This document shows, one piece after another, positions 9,436 to 18,156 of a DNA stretch of 64,000 nucleotides; position 1 is the stretch's first letter, and every line of letters starts with the position of its first letter. Position numbers and translations under genes: made by a program. The notes below the pieces were generated by a model. That model worked only from the letters and a program-made list of their open reading frames with translations, had not been told where the DNA came from and made no database searches. Origin of the DNA: Mycolicibacterium tusciae (lineage in GTDB: Bacteria > Actinomycetota > Actinomycetes > Mycobacteriales > Mycobacteriaceae); contig NZ_MVIM01000006.1 in assembly GCF_002086795.1 (NCBI RefSeq), positions 186,001 to 250,000 of the forward strand. The letters are read 5' to 3'.

Positions 9436-9450
9436 GGGGCCAAAGGTCCC
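9436..9450 (-). promoter_or_regulatory. DosR-like binding site upstream of the WS/DGAT gene
   Basis: The minus strand reads GGGACCTTTGGCCCC, which fits the published DosR pattern GGGACYTWNGGCCC almost base for base and is itself a near-palindrome. It lies 36-50 bases upstream of the ATG at 9400, in the 64-base gap after the preceding gene. Site function is inferred from the match; no DosR gene is in the window. Confidence 0.6.
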
Positions 9451-9464
9451 TAGTCGACGGGCCG

Positions 9465-9884
9465 TCAGTCGGTGACGGCCGCAGATCCGAATCGGAAGCG
9501 GCGGCCGCTGATGTCGGTCGGCTCCACCCGCACGTATCGGGGTTTCATCCCGGCCGTCCACGGCAGCAATTGCGCCCGTTCGGCTTCCTCGATCTCGTCG
9601 CTGGAGTTGAGCACCTGCGCGATGCCCTTGACGATCACGCTCCAGCCTTCCGCCACGTTGTGGTCGTCGGCTTCGAATACCACGTGGGCGTTCATCACGA
9701 CGGTGAACAGTTTGGTGGCGAAGTCCGCGGTGCGAAACAGGACGGTCCTGCGCTGGACTACGTAGTTGACGGGAAAGATCTCGGGGTGGCCGTCGACACA
9801 CGTGACCAGGCGGCCCAACGACCGGCTCGACAACAGGTTCCAGCTCTCTTCTGCCGAAAGGACGTCCATCGGTTCATCGGCCAT
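9465..9884 (-). CDS. PNPOx-like split-barrel flavin/F420-type protein (second copy)
   Basis: 139 residues, paralogous to the product of 7545-7985: both share an N-terminal helix with the Leu-Gly-Arg-Leu core, a short strand with FPVNY or QPVNF, the FEADxxxxxxGWSVxVxG block and the closing xxITGRRFRF-like strand. The fold is the FMN-binding split barrel; a reductase, flavin-binding or sensory role is possible but not shown. It ends 64 bases before the WS/DGAT start. No DosR-like box of comparable quality lies directly before its own start at 9884, where only a GGTCCC half-site is visible. Confidence 0.76.
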   Translation of the reverse strand: MADEPMDVLSAEESWNLLSSRSLGRLVTCVDGHPEIFPVNYVVQRRTVLFRTADFATKLFTVVMNAHVVFEADDHNVAEGWSVIVKGIAQVLNSSDEIEEAERAQLLPWTAGMKPRYVRVEPTDISGRRFRFGSAAVTD

Positions 9885-9906
9885 GAATGCAGTGTAGGGA
9901 CCGCGT

Positions 9907-10332
9907 TCAGCTGGACAGCAGCAGAATTCCGCCCACGATCAACGCGATGACCTTCACCGCCTCCAATGCCACGTAGACGTAGTGGGCGCGGGAGCGTGGG
10001 GCATTCTCGCCGGCCAGCACCGCGTCGGAGCGGCGTGTCAATCGCGGTCGCACACCGGCAAGTTGAATAATCAGCGCGCCGAAAGCGATGGCAAACGCCA
10101 CGACGATGCCGGTGCGTGGGTGGTTCAGCGCCAGCCCGACAGCGATACCGACGGCGATCAGCACTTCGGCACTGTTGAGCGCGCGGAAGACCAGCCGGCC
10201 GATGCCCAGTCCGATTTGCAGCGTGACGCCGGGTGCCCGGAACTTCAGCGGCGCCTCGAGAAACGAGATGGCCAGCACCATGCCGAGCCAGACGAACGTC
10301 AACGCGGTAGCGACCGCGGGACCCGTGCTCAT
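9907..10332 (-). CDS. Conserved four-span membrane protein
   Basis: 141 residues with four hydrophobic segments (about 7-25, 45-67, 73-93, 121-139) and a basic loop RPRLTRRSD between the third and fourth. No catalytic motif is recognised and no family name is assigned with confidence. Its ATG overlaps the stop of the Cys-containing regulator gene (10329-10332, ATGA), so the two are translationally coupled; the protein probably acts with, or is controlled by, that regulator. It lies 22 bases upstream of the second split-barrel gene and may share its transcript. Confidence 0.72.
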   Translation of the reverse strand: MSTGPAVATALTFVWLGMVLAISFLEAPLKFRAPGVTLQIGLGIGRLVFRALNSAEVLIAVGIAVGLALNHPRTGIVVAFAIAFGALIIQLAGVRPRLTRRSDAVLAGENAPRSRAHYVYVALEAVKVIALIVGGILLLSS

Positions 10333-11003
10333 GACGCCTCCTCATCGAGGGTGAGGTGAGCCAGACAGAGGCCCGGCTCGACGAAGGGTTCCAGGCGATC
10401 GACGGTGACGGGCGCGCGCCACGTCGCCATCGCACCCTGCATCAGACCGAGGTGAATCGGGCAGACGACGGACCGTGCTTCGTCGACCAGTTCGAGAAAG
10501 GGGCAATGACGGAGTCCGACTTCGACTTCGCCCTCGCTCTCCCGCCGCTGTGGGGCAAACCCGAGATCGTCGAGCAGGCTGACCAGCCGATTGACCGACG
10601 CCCGGACGCCAGGCCTGGTGCGGGGCGGATGGCTCAGCCTGCCAGCCCATGCGCGGCCCGCCTCGAGCGCCTTGGCGCTGGCGTTGGAGTCGCCCGCCAG
10701 CGCCAAGGTGAGGATTTCAGCCAACATTCGGTACCGCCGCGTCCCACCGGGATCCATCCCTGCGACCGCACGATACAACTGCGGCGGCCGGCCTTGGCCC
10801 TTGCGATCCGGTTCGACCCGCTCGGCCCTGCCGTCCGCGACCAGGGCCTCGAGGTGGAAGCGCACGGTATTCGGATGCACCTCAAGCTGTTCCGCGATGT
10901 TCGCAATCGTCATCGCGTCGGCCGCACCCCTCAGCGCCGCCAGCACGTCTTCGCGACGGCCGGATGGCTGTGACATGGAGCTCACTGTCCGCGGCCTCGA
11001 CAT
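10329..11003 (-). CDS. Winged-helix transcriptional regulator with three conserved-type C-terminal cysteines
   Basis: 224 residues from ATG 11003; a second ATG nine codons in (10976) would give MSQPSG at the start. Residues about 15-85 form an ArsR/SufR-like winged helix (REDVLAALRG, TIANIAEQLEVHPNTVRFHL, wing at GQGRPPQLYR). The C-terminal half carries Cys167 (HCPFLELVDE), Cys181 (VVCPIHLGL) and Cys213 (GLCLAHL), a layout that recalls SufR-type Fe-S regulators, so an Fe-S cluster sensing nitric oxide, oxygen or iron is a reasonable inference. It is divergent from the globin gene, with a strong inverted repeat (11013-11036) between them that could be its operator. A metal-binding role for the cysteines is the main alternative. 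Confidence 0.75.
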   Translation of the reverse strand: MSRPRTVSSMSQPSGRREDVLAALRGAADAMTIANIAEQLEVHPNTVRFHLEALVADGRAERVEPDRKGQGRPPQLYRAVAGMDPGGTRRYRMLAEILTLALAGDSNASAKALEAGRAWAGRLSHPPRTRPGVRASVNRLVSLLDDLGFAPQRRESEGEVEVGLRHCPFLELVDEARSVVCPIHLGLMQGAMATWRAPVTVDRLEPFVEPGLCLAHLTLDEEAS

Positions 11004-11012
11004 ACGCTAGAG

Positions 11013-11036
11013 TTTATACAAATGCTCTTGTAAAAA
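11013..11036. promoter_or_regulatory. Palindromic operator candidate between the Cys-regulator and globin genes
   Basis: TTTATACAA (11013-11021) and TTGTAAAAA (11028-11036) form an inverted repeat with 8 of 9 bases matching around a 6-base spacer. It is an unusually AT-rich island in GC-rich DNA. It lies 10 bases from the ATG at 11003 (minus) and 16 bases from the ATG at 11052 (plus), so a bound protein could block both promoters. Confidence 0.6.
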
Positions 11037-11051
11037 CCAGCAGAGGTCCCG

Positions 11052-11456
11052 ATGAGTGATCTGACCAACCGCGACGACGTCGAGGTGCTGTTGCGGCGCT
11101 TCTACGGCCAGGTCTTTGCCGACGATGTCCTCGCCGAACCCTTCAGTGAGCTACGTGCACAAGGACTCGAATCACACCTGCCGGTGATGTGTGACTTCTG
11201 GGAAACCGTGCTGTTTCGCGCCGGACTCTATCGCGGTAGCGCCCTGGTGGTTCATCGCCAACTTGACCTGCGGCATCCCTTGCACGCCAAGCACTTCGCG
11301 CGCTGGCTCGCGCTGTGGGAGGCGACGGTCGACCTCATGTACGACGGGCCGGCGGCAGATCGTGCGAAGATCCAAGCAGGCAGGATCGCGAGGGCGATGC
11401 ACCGCAGGCTCAGAGGTACCGACGCGCGCGAACTCGACGCATTGACAGCCGGCTGA
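11052..11456 (+). CDS. Group III truncated haemoglobin
   Basis: 134 residues, the usual length of trHb3. The sequence follows the family: LLRRFYGQVFADDVLAEPF (B helix with Phe17-Tyr18 as the distal pair), the FWETVLFRAGLYRG region, and HPLHAKHFARWLALW with proximal His81. Group III globins bind oxygen and nitric oxide; mycobacterial members (called trHbP or GlbP) are little studied, and NO detoxification or redox sensing is the usual proposal. The gene is divergent from a Cys-containing regulator and convergent with narI (7 bases apart), which ties it to nitrogen-oxide metabolism. An AGAGG ribosome-binding site lies before the ATG. Confidence 0.88.
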   Translation: MSDLTNRDDVEVLLRRFYGQVFADDVLAEPFSELRAQGLESHLPVMCDFWETVLFRAGLYRGSALVVHRQLDLRHPLHAKHFARWLALWEATVDLMYDGPAADRAKIQAGRIARAMHRRLRGTDARELDALTAG

Positions 11457-11463
11457 GCAGAAT

Positions 11464-12198
11464 TCACCAACCACGGCGAGGCCGATGCGACCCCACCAAC
11501 TCCTTGCCGGCCGACACCTCACGGCTGCGGTACACGATGTAGGGCCGGAACAGGTAGCCGATCGGCGCGCTGAACACGTGCACCAACCGGGTGAACGGCC
11601 AGATGCAGAACAGCACGAGCGCGATCATCACGTGGATGTGGAAGTACAGCGGCGCCTGCACCATCAGATCGCCCCGCGGCTGCAGCACCCAGATCGAGCG
11701 GAACCACGGTGAGACCGTTTCCCGGTAATCGTGCTCGGCGCCCCCTGGTGTGGCACCGATCAGAGTGCAGCTGAGCCCGGCGACGATGGCCAGCACCAGC
11801 ACCAGATACATCAGCTTGTCGTTGACGGTGGTCGCCATGAACACCGGCCCCGTGGTCCGGCGGCGATAGATCAGCAATGCGATACCGGTCAGTGTGGCGA
11901 AGCCGGCGATCGCCCCGAGAATTCCCGCCTGTAGGTGATACACGTGGTCCGTCATGATCGCCTTGGTCCAGGATTCCGGGATCACCAACCCGATGATGTG
12001 CCCGACGATGACGACCAGCATGCCGAAGTGGAACAGCGGGCTGCCGATCCGCAGCAACCTCGATTCGTAGAGCTGCGACGAGCGGGTGGTCCAACCGAAC
12101 TTGTCGTAGCGGTATCGCCACCACGTGCCGACGATGACGATCGCGAGCGTCACGTAAGGCACCACATCCCAGAAGATTTCCCAACCGGACATCGTCAC
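11464..12198 (-). CDS. narI: Respiratory nitrate reductase gamma subunit NarI
   Basis: 244 residues with five membrane segments (about 8-25, 55-75, 88-110, 127-148, 183-205) and histidines in the spans that fit the two b-type haem ligands of NarI (for example HFGMLVVIVGHIIG and YFHIHVMIALVLF). It anchors NarGH to the inner membrane and takes electrons from quinol. It is the last gene of the narK-G-H-J-I run; its start overlaps the narJ stop (12195-12198, ATGA). It converges on the globin gene with 7 bases between stops. Confidence 0.93.
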   Translation of the reverse strand: MTMSGWEIFWDVVPYVTLAIVIVGTWWRYRYDKFGWTTRSSQLYESRLLRIGSPLFHFGMLVVIVGHIIGLVIPESWTKAIMTDHVYHLQAGILGAIAGFATLTGIALLIYRRRTTGPVFMATTVNDKLMYLVLVLAIVAGLSCTLIGATPGGAEHDYRETVSPWFRSIWVLQPRGDLMVQAPLYFHIHVMIALVLFCIWPFTRLVHVFSAPIGYLFRPYIVYRSREVSAGKELVGSHRPRRGW

Positions 12199-12830
12199 CG
12201 GCCTCCTTCCGACCGCCGCGGCGGTACGGTCAACTGAAATGGCTGCAGGCCAACCGCTTCGGCAGGCGGTCCGGAGCGCAGCAGCCGGCGAGCATCCCGT
12301 TCCCCGGCGGCGGGCAGCGTCGCAGCCACCGCGGCAACGGTGGGCGCGTATGGCGAGTCGGCATCGACCAGTGCCTGCCGTACGACGTCGATCGGGACGC
12401 GGTGATCGGCGAGTAGACGTCGTCCGGCTTCCGGATCGACGGTGGCGGCGAATTCCAGGACAACCGGAAGGTAATCTGGCGCTTCACCTTTCGGCGGCTG
12501 GACACCGGCGTTGCGGTAGGACTGTGCGAAAGCCAGCATCTGCGCGCCGCGGTTGCGGGTGTCCCCGGCGGTCCAGTAGGTCAGCAGCATCGTGGAACGT
12601 CGCCGCAGATCGAAGGTTTCGACGTAGTCGGCGGCCGCGTGCATCGTGTCGCGCATTCGCAGTGCCGTTACGGTCTTTCCCAGTAAGGTCGCCGCCGGAC
12701 CGGTGATGTACTCGAGCAATCGGTCGACGGTGTCCAGCCTACGGACCTGTTGTTCATCGGGGTATGCCAGCAGCAGTGACGCCGCTTGCCACACCAGGCG
12801 GTCCTGCAGGGGCTGGTTTCGCCGTTTCAT
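12195..12830 (-). CDS. narJ: Nitrate reductase molybdenum cofactor assembly chaperone NarJ
   Basis: 211 residues. An all-helical TorD/NarJ-family sequence beginning RLVWQAASLLLAYPDEQQV, with the LLTYWTAGDTRNRG and EAPDYLPVVLEFAATV motifs typical of NarJ. It binds apo-NarG and aids insertion of the molybdenum cofactor before membrane attachment; it is not part of the final enzyme. It overlaps narH (12827-12830) and narI (12195-12198) by four bases each, so stoichiometric translation is expected. The C-terminal tail after about residue 185 (RRLLRSGPPAEAVGLQPFQL) is low in conservation. Confidence 0.93.
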   Translation of the reverse strand: MKRRNQPLQDRLVWQAASLLLAYPDEQQVRRLDTVDRLLEYITGPAATLLGKTVTALRMRDTMHAAADYVETFDLRRRSTMLLTYWTAGDTRNRGAQMLAFAQSYRNAGVQPPKGEAPDYLPVVLEFAATVDPEAGRRLLADHRVPIDVVRQALVDADSPYAPTVAAVAATLPAAGERDARRLLRSGPPAEAVGLQPFQLTVPPRRSEGGR

Positions 12831-14473
12831 GACTTGCCGCCGGGGAACATGTCCGACGGCACTCCCCTACCGTCCCAATTGAGCAGGTTCACGCGCGACG
12901 GACGCTCGGCGTTAGCACCCATGCCCTCATGCGTCTGGCGTTGTTGCAGCGCGTGAAACGTCTCCACGGCAACCGGCACCGGCCCGCCGCTGGCCTCCCC
13001 GAACGGCCCTGATTCGTACATCCCCGGCCCACCCTCGAATGACAACGAACAGCCGGTTTCCTCCAGTTGCGGACCCGTCGCGACGTACGCCGTCGGAATC
13101 ACATAGCGCTCTTCGTATTTCGCCAGCGCCAGCAGCCGGTACATGTCATACATCTGCTTTTCGGTCATCCCCACCGCCTCCGGAATGTGGGGCTGGGTTT
13201 CGCGGCCGAGGTTGATGTCACGCATGTAGGACCGCATCGCCGCCAACCGCCGCAGCACCGCGTCCACGACGGCGGTGTCCCCGGCGGTGAACAGTCCGGC
13301 CAGATACTCAACCGGGATGCGCAGCGCCTCCAGCGCGCCGAACAGGTTGCCGACGTCTTCACCGTCGTGCCCGTCGCGGCTGACCGCGTCGACGATCGGC
13401 GAGAGCGGCGGGATGTACCACACCATCGGCACCGTGCGGAATTCCGGATGCAACGGCAGCGCAACCTGAAACGTGTTGATCAGCGCATAGACTGGAGAGC
13501 GTTGCGCAGCCTCGATCCACTCGTCGGAGATCCCCTCAGCGCGAGCACCCGCGATCACTGTGGGATCGGTGGGGTCCAGCAGAATCCGCCGATGAGCCTC
13601 GTAAAGATCTTTCTCATCCTCGACCGATGCGGCCTCCAATACTCGGTCGACGTCGTAGAGCACCAGGCCCAGATAGCGCAACCGGCCCACACAGGTTTCG
13701 GAGCACACGGTCGGCAGGCCGACCTCGATACGCGGATAGCACATCGTGCACTTCTCGGCCTTGCCCGTCTTGTGGTTGAAATACACCTTCTTGTATGGGC
13801 AGCCCGACACGCACATCCGCCAGCCGCGGCAGCGGTCCTGGTCGACCAGCACAATGCCGTCCTCGCTGCGCTTGTACATCGCGCCCGACGGGCACGACGC
13901 CACGCACGACGGGTTCAGGCAGTGCTCACAGATCCGGGGCAGGTAGAACATGAACGTCTGTTCCAGCTGCAGCTTCACCTCCTCGCTCACCTTCGCGAGA
14001 ATCGGGTCGCCCGGAACGATTTCGGGTGACCCGGCGAGGTCGTCGTCCCAGTTGGCCGACCACGACACCTTCATCGGCTTGCCACTGATCAGGCTGCGCG
14101 GGGGCGCGACCGGCATCTGCTCGCCGAGCGGCGCGGAAATCAGATTCTCGTAGTCGTAGGTCCATGGCTCGTAGTAGTCGTCGATGGAGGGCAGCTTGGG
14201 GTTGGCGAAAATCCGGGCCAACTTGGCCAGCCGGCCGCCGTCGCGCAGTCTCAGCCTGCCCCGACGGTCGCGCCGCCAGCCCCCGCGCCAACGTTCCTGA
14301 TCCTCGTAGGTGCGTGGATAGCCTTGGCCGGGACGGGTTTCGACATTGTTGAACCACACGTACTCGGTGCCGGACCGGTTCGTCCACGCCTGTTTGCAGG
14401 TCACCGAGCAGGTATGGCAACCGATGCATTTGTCGAGGTTCATCACCATCGCCATCTGCGCCATGACTTTCAC
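12827..14473 (-). CDS. narH: Respiratory nitrate reductase beta subunit NarH
   Basis: 548 residues. Four Cys clusters are visible: CIGCHTCSVTC (Cys16, 19, 22, 26), CEHCLNPSCVASC, CRGWRMCVSGC with the Trp that marks the [3Fe-4S] cluster site of NarH, and CTMCYPRIEVGLPTVCSETC. It wires electrons from the haems of NarI to the molybdenum centre of NarG through three [4Fe-4S] and one [3Fe-4S] clusters on the cytoplasmic side. Stop and start codons overlap its neighbours by four bases on both sides. The length is slightly above E. coli NarH (512), usual for actinobacteria. Confidence 0.95.
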   Translation of the reverse strand: MKVMAQMAMVMNLDKCIGCHTCSVTCKQAWTNRSGTEYVWFNNVETRPGQGYPRTYEDQERWRGGWRRDRRGRLRLRDGGRLAKLARIFANPKLPSIDDYYEPWTYDYENLISAPLGEQMPVAPPRSLISGKPMKVSWSANWDDDLAGSPEIVPGDPILAKVSEEVKLQLEQTFMFYLPRICEHCLNPSCVASCPSGAMYKRSEDGIVLVDQDRCRGWRMCVSGCPYKKVYFNHKTGKAEKCTMCYPRIEVGLPTVCSETCVGRLRYLGLVLYDVDRVLEAASVEDEKDLYEAHRRILLDPTDPTVIAGARAEGISDEWIEAAQRSPVYALINTFQVALPLHPEFRTVPMVWYIPPLSPIVDAVSRDGHDGEDVGNLFGALEALRIPVEYLAGLFTAGDTAVVDAVLRRLAAMRSYMRDINLGRETQPHIPEAVGMTEKQMYDMYRLLALAKYEERYVIPTAYVATGPQLEETGCSLSFEGGPGMYESGPFGEASGGPVPVAVETFHALQQRQTHEGMGANAERPSRVNLLNWDGRGVPSDMFPGGKS

Positions 14474-17400
14474 TGGTAGCTCACCTCCTGGGAGCGACGG
14501 CGCACTACCGTCACTTCGTCACGCTGGTTTCCGGTCGGACCGAGGTAGTTGAACGCAAACGAATGCTGCGCGTAGCCTCCGGCGAGATGGCTCGGTTTGA
14601 TCAGCAGCCGGGTCAGAGAATTGTGGATCCCGCCGCGCGTTCCGGTGGTTTCGGTCAGCGGCACGTCGATCGTGCGCTCCATCGCGTGGTACACGAAGAC
14701 CACGCCATCTGGCATCCGGTGGCTGACGGCCGCGCGGCAGACCACCACGCCGTTGCGGTTGACGGCCTCGACCCAATCATTGTCGCGGACTTGGATTTTT
14801 GCCGCATCGGCCGGACTCATCCACATCACCGGCCCACCCCGGGATAACGACAACATGAACAGGTTGTCCTGGTATTCGGAGTGGATGGACCACTTCGAAT
14901 GAGGGGTCAGGTAGCGCACTGTCAGCCCCACACCGTCACCGGTGCCCACCGCGGGTTCACCGAATAACCGCGACATGTCCAGCGGCGGCCGATACGTCGG
15001 TAGTTGCTCGCCCAACTCCTCGAGCCAGTCATGGTCGACGTAGAAGTGCATCCGGCCGGTCAGGGTGTGAAACGGTTTGAGCTCTTCGATGTTCACCGTA
15101 AACGGTGCGTAGCGGCGGCCACCTGTCTCGCTGCCTGACCACTCCGGGCTGGTGATGACCGGCACCGGTCGGGCCTGTGTGTCGGCGTAGGTGATACGGC
15201 GTTCTTCGCTGCCCTCGGCCAAATGCACCATTTTGCGACCGGTCCGGTGCTCCAGCTGCCGGAACCCCTCGACCGCGAGCCTGCCGTTGGACGTGCCCGA
15301 CAAGGCGAGGATCACGTCGGCCATCCGCTCGGCCGACGTCATGGCCGGACGACCCTGGGCCGCACCCGAATCCATCACACCGAATTTGGCCGCCAGTTCG
15401 CCGACTTCGATGGTCGGGCGGGTGGTGATGCCCTTGGTGGTGACGCCGAGGGTGTCGACGAGGGGACCCAGCGTCACCCACTTCTCACCGATCGCGGCGT
15501 AATCGCGTTCCACCACGGCAATCGGACCCATGGTCTTGCCGGGAACCGGTGTCTCGCCGCTGACGCGCCAGTCATGTTCCACGCCAGCCGGATACGCCAT
15601 CGCCCCGGGTGTGTCGTGCTGCAACGTGCCCAGCACCACGTCAGTGCGTGTGCCGAGGTGGTTGGCGGCCAGTGCGCTGAACGTCCTGGCGATCGCACCG
15701 AACGCCTCGTAGTCCGAACGCGTTTCCCACGGCGGGTCAATGGCCGGGCTGAAAGCGTGGATATACGGATGCATGTCGGTGCTGGACAGGTCCGCCTTCT
15801 CGTACCAGGTGGCGGCCGGCAGCACGACATCGGACAGCAGAGTCGTCGACGTCATCCGGAAGTCGATCGACATCAACAGGTCGAGCTTGCCTTCCGGAAT
15901 CTCGTCGGTGTACACGATGTCGCGCGCGCGCACGTCGGCCGGCTGGCCCTGCAGGTTAGAAGTGGTGCCGAGCAGATGGCGCAGGAAGTATTCGTTGCCC
16001 TTGCTCGACGAACCGAGCAGGTTGGCCCGCCAGACGTTCAGCACCCGTGGCCAGTTCGCCGGATTATCCGGATCTGTGACGGCCAATTTCAGTGCGCCGC
16101 TTGCCAGTTGTTCTGCGACATAGTTCGGGATGTCCGAGGTGGTGCGCCCGGCGGCCAGCGCATCATCGGCGACATCCAGGCTGGACCGGTCGAACTGCGG
16201 GAAGAACGGACTCCACCCCATTGCGGTGGCCGAGGCCAGCACTTCCATGGTGTGCTTGCCCGCGAACCGGCCCCTGCCGAGCGGGCTGGCCAGCGCGTCA
16301 GCGCGATATCCGTCATAGCGCCACTGATCGGTGTGGGCATACCAGTACGACGTGCCGGTCATCTGCCGCGGCGGACGCGACCAGTCGGTGCCCATCGCCA
16401 GTGTTGCCCACCCGGTGATCGGCCGACATTTCTCCTGCCCGACGTAATGCGCCCAGCCGCCGCCGTTGCGGCCCATCGACCCGGTGAGCAACAGTAGCGC
16501 CAGCACGGCGCGGTAGGTGGCGTCGCCGTGGAACCACTGGCAGATGCCGGCCCCCATGATGATCATCGACCGGCCGTTGGTGTCCTCGGCGTTGCGTGCG
16601 AACTCCTTGGCCACCCGGATAGCTTGGGCGGCAGCGACTCCGGTGATCGGTTCCTGCCAAGCCGGCGTGTAGGGATGCTCGGCGTCGTCGTAGCCGGTGG
16701 GCCAGTCTCCGGGCAGCCCGACCCGGGCTACCCCGTACTGCGCGAGCATCAAGTCGAACACAGTGCATACCAGGTGGTCCCCGACGCGGCGCACCGGAAC
16801 TCCGCGCTCCAGCGTCGCGCCGTGACCGTCGACGGTGTCGAAGCAAGGCAACTTGATGGCGGCGACCTCACCGTCGTCGGTCGCCACCGTCAGCGCAGGT
16901 ACCAGGGCCTCGAGATCGAGATTCCACTGGCCCACTCCCCCGTCCCCGAAACGGAACCCCAGCGACCCTTGCGGCACCGCTACCGTTCCGGTCGCGCCGT
17001 CCAGCAGGGCCGGTTTGAACGCTGAGTTCTCGACGTCTTGTCCGAGATCGGCGGCGGTGAGGTTCTTTCCGGGCACCAGCGTCCCGTTTCGTTCCTCCAG
17101 CTTGATCAGGAACGGCAGATCGGTGAACTTACGCGCATAGTCGACAAAGTACGGAACACGTCGGCGGACAAAGCATTCGGACAGGATCACGTGGCCCATC
17201 GCCATCGCGAGGGCGCCGTCGGTGCCTGCCGCACACGGCATCCACTCGTCGGCGAACTTGGTGTTGTCGGCGTAGTCCGGGCTGACGCTGACGACCTTGG
17301 TGCCGCGATAGCGCACCTCGGCCATCCAGTGCGCGTCCGGGGTTCGGGTGACGGGGACGTTGGAACCCCACATCATCAAATAGGCGGCGTCCCACCAATC

Positions 17401-18156
17401 GCCGGACTCCGGTACGTCGGTCTGATCGCCGAACACCTGCGGTGAGGCCACCGGCAGATCGGCGTACCAGTCGTAGAAGGAGGTCATTGCTCCGCCGATC
17501 AGCTCGACGAACCGGGACCCCGCGGCGTGGCTCACCATCGACATGGCCGGGATGGGCGAGAAGCCGGCGACCCGGTCGGGGCCGTAGGTCTTGATCGTGT
17601 GCACGTGGGCGGCGGCGATCATCTCTGTCGCCTCGGTCCACGTCACCCGCACCAGCCCGCCTTTACCGCGGGCCCGCTGGTATCGGCGGCGTCGCTCGGG
17701 GTCGGCCTGGATGTCCGCCCACGCCAGAACCGGGTCATGAAGTCGCGCTTTGGCTTCGCGGTACATCTCGACGAGGACGCCGCGGGCATAGGGGTAGCGC
17801 ACCCGCGTCGGCGAATAGGTGTACCAGGAGAAAGCCGCACCGCGCGGACAGCCACGGGGTTCGTACTCGGGACGGTCGGACCCCACCGAGGGGTAGTCGG
17901 TTTCCTGGGTCTCCCAGGTGATGATGCCGTCCTTGACGTAGATCTTCCACGAACACGAACCGGTGCAGTTCACTCCGTGCGTGGAGCGCACCACCTTGTC
18001 GTGACTCCAGCGGTCGCGGTAGAAAGCGTCGCCCTCGCGTCCTCCGCGACGCGTGACGGAGCGCAGGTCGTCGGAGAACTCGCCTGGCGTGAAGAAGCGC
18101 CCGCTGCGTTCGAGCAGTTCCTCGATCGGGCCGCCGGTGCGCGGTGTAGTCGTCAT
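14470..18156 (-). CDS. narG: Respiratory nitrate reductase alpha subunit NarG
   Basis: 1228 residues from the ATG at 18156, which overlaps the narK stop (ATGA 18153-18156); M. tuberculosis NarG is 1232. Upstream in-frame codons exist to 18984 but lie inside narK. The FS0 [4Fe-4S] site is His60, Cys64, Cys68 (HGVNCTGSC) and Cys103 (RGCPRG). The SFYDWYADLP segment is where the Mo-ligating Asp of NarG lies, and the middle and C-terminal parts show the bis-MGD contacts of the family. No twin-arginine signal is present, as expected for cytoplasmic-facing NarG. It reduces nitrate to nitrite with quinol electrons delivered by NarI and NarH. Confidence 0.96.
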   Translation of the reverse strand: MTTTPRTGGPIEELLERSGRFFTPGEFSDDLRSVTRRGGREGDAFYRDRWSHDKVVRSTHGVNCTGSCSWKIYVKDGIITWETQETDYPSVGSDRPEYEPRGCPRGAAFSWYTYSPTRVRYPYARGVLVEMYREAKARLHDPVLAWADIQADPERRRRYQRARGKGGLVRVTWTEATEMIAAAHVHTIKTYGPDRVAGFSPIPAMSMVSHAAGSRFVELIGGAMTSFYDWYADLPVASPQVFGDQTDVPESGDWWDAAYLMMWGSNVPVTRTPDAHWMAEVRYRGTKVVSVSPDYADNTKFADEWMPCAAGTDGALAMAMGHVILSECFVRRRVPYFVDYARKFTDLPFLIKLEERNGTLVPGKNLTAADLGQDVENSAFKPALLDGATGTVAVPQGSLGFRFGDGGVGQWNLDLEALVPALTVATDDGEVAAIKLPCFDTVDGHGATLERGVPVRRVGDHLVCTVFDLMLAQYGVARVGLPGDWPTGYDDAEHPYTPAWQEPITGVAAAQAIRVAKEFARNAEDTNGRSMIIMGAGICQWFHGDATYRAVLALLLLTGSMGRNGGGWAHYVGQEKCRPITGWATLAMGTDWSRPPRQMTGTSYWYAHTDQWRYDGYRADALASPLGRGRFAGKHTMEVLASATAMGWSPFFPQFDRSSLDVADDALAAGRTTSDIPNYVAEQLASGALKLAVTDPDNPANWPRVLNVWRANLLGSSSKGNEYFLRHLLGTTSNLQGQPADVRARDIVYTDEIPEGKLDLLMSIDFRMTSTTLLSDVVLPAATWYEKADLSSTDMHPYIHAFSPAIDPPWETRSDYEAFGAIARTFSALAANHLGTRTDVVLGTLQHDTPGAMAYPAGVEHDWRVSGETPVPGKTMGPIAVVERDYAAIGEKWVTLGPLVDTLGVTTKGITTRPTIEVGELAAKFGVMDSGAAQGRPAMTSAERMADVILALSGTSNGRLAVEGFRQLEHRTGRKMVHLAEGSEERRITYADTQARPVPVITSPEWSGSETGGRRYAPFTVNIEELKPFHTLTGRMHFYVDHDWLEELGEQLPTYRPPLDMSRLFGEPAVGTGDGVGLTVRYLTPHSKWSIHSEYQDNLFMLSLSRGGPVMWMSPADAAKIQVRDNDWVEAVNRNGVVVCRAAVSHRMPDGVVFVYHAMERTIDVPLTETTGTRGGIHNSLTRLLIKPSHLAGGYAQHSFAFNYLGPTGNQRDEVTVVRRRSQEVSYQ

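Noticed and set aside
9885..9906. GGTCCC half-site just before the second split-barrel gene as a DosR box
   Set aside because: Only one half matches; the other half lacks the GGGAC/GGCCC pattern, unlike 9436-9450.
11040..11056. GGTCCC near the globin start as a DosR site
   Set aside because: It overlaps the start codon and only one half-site is present; AGAGG there is better read as the ribosome-binding site.
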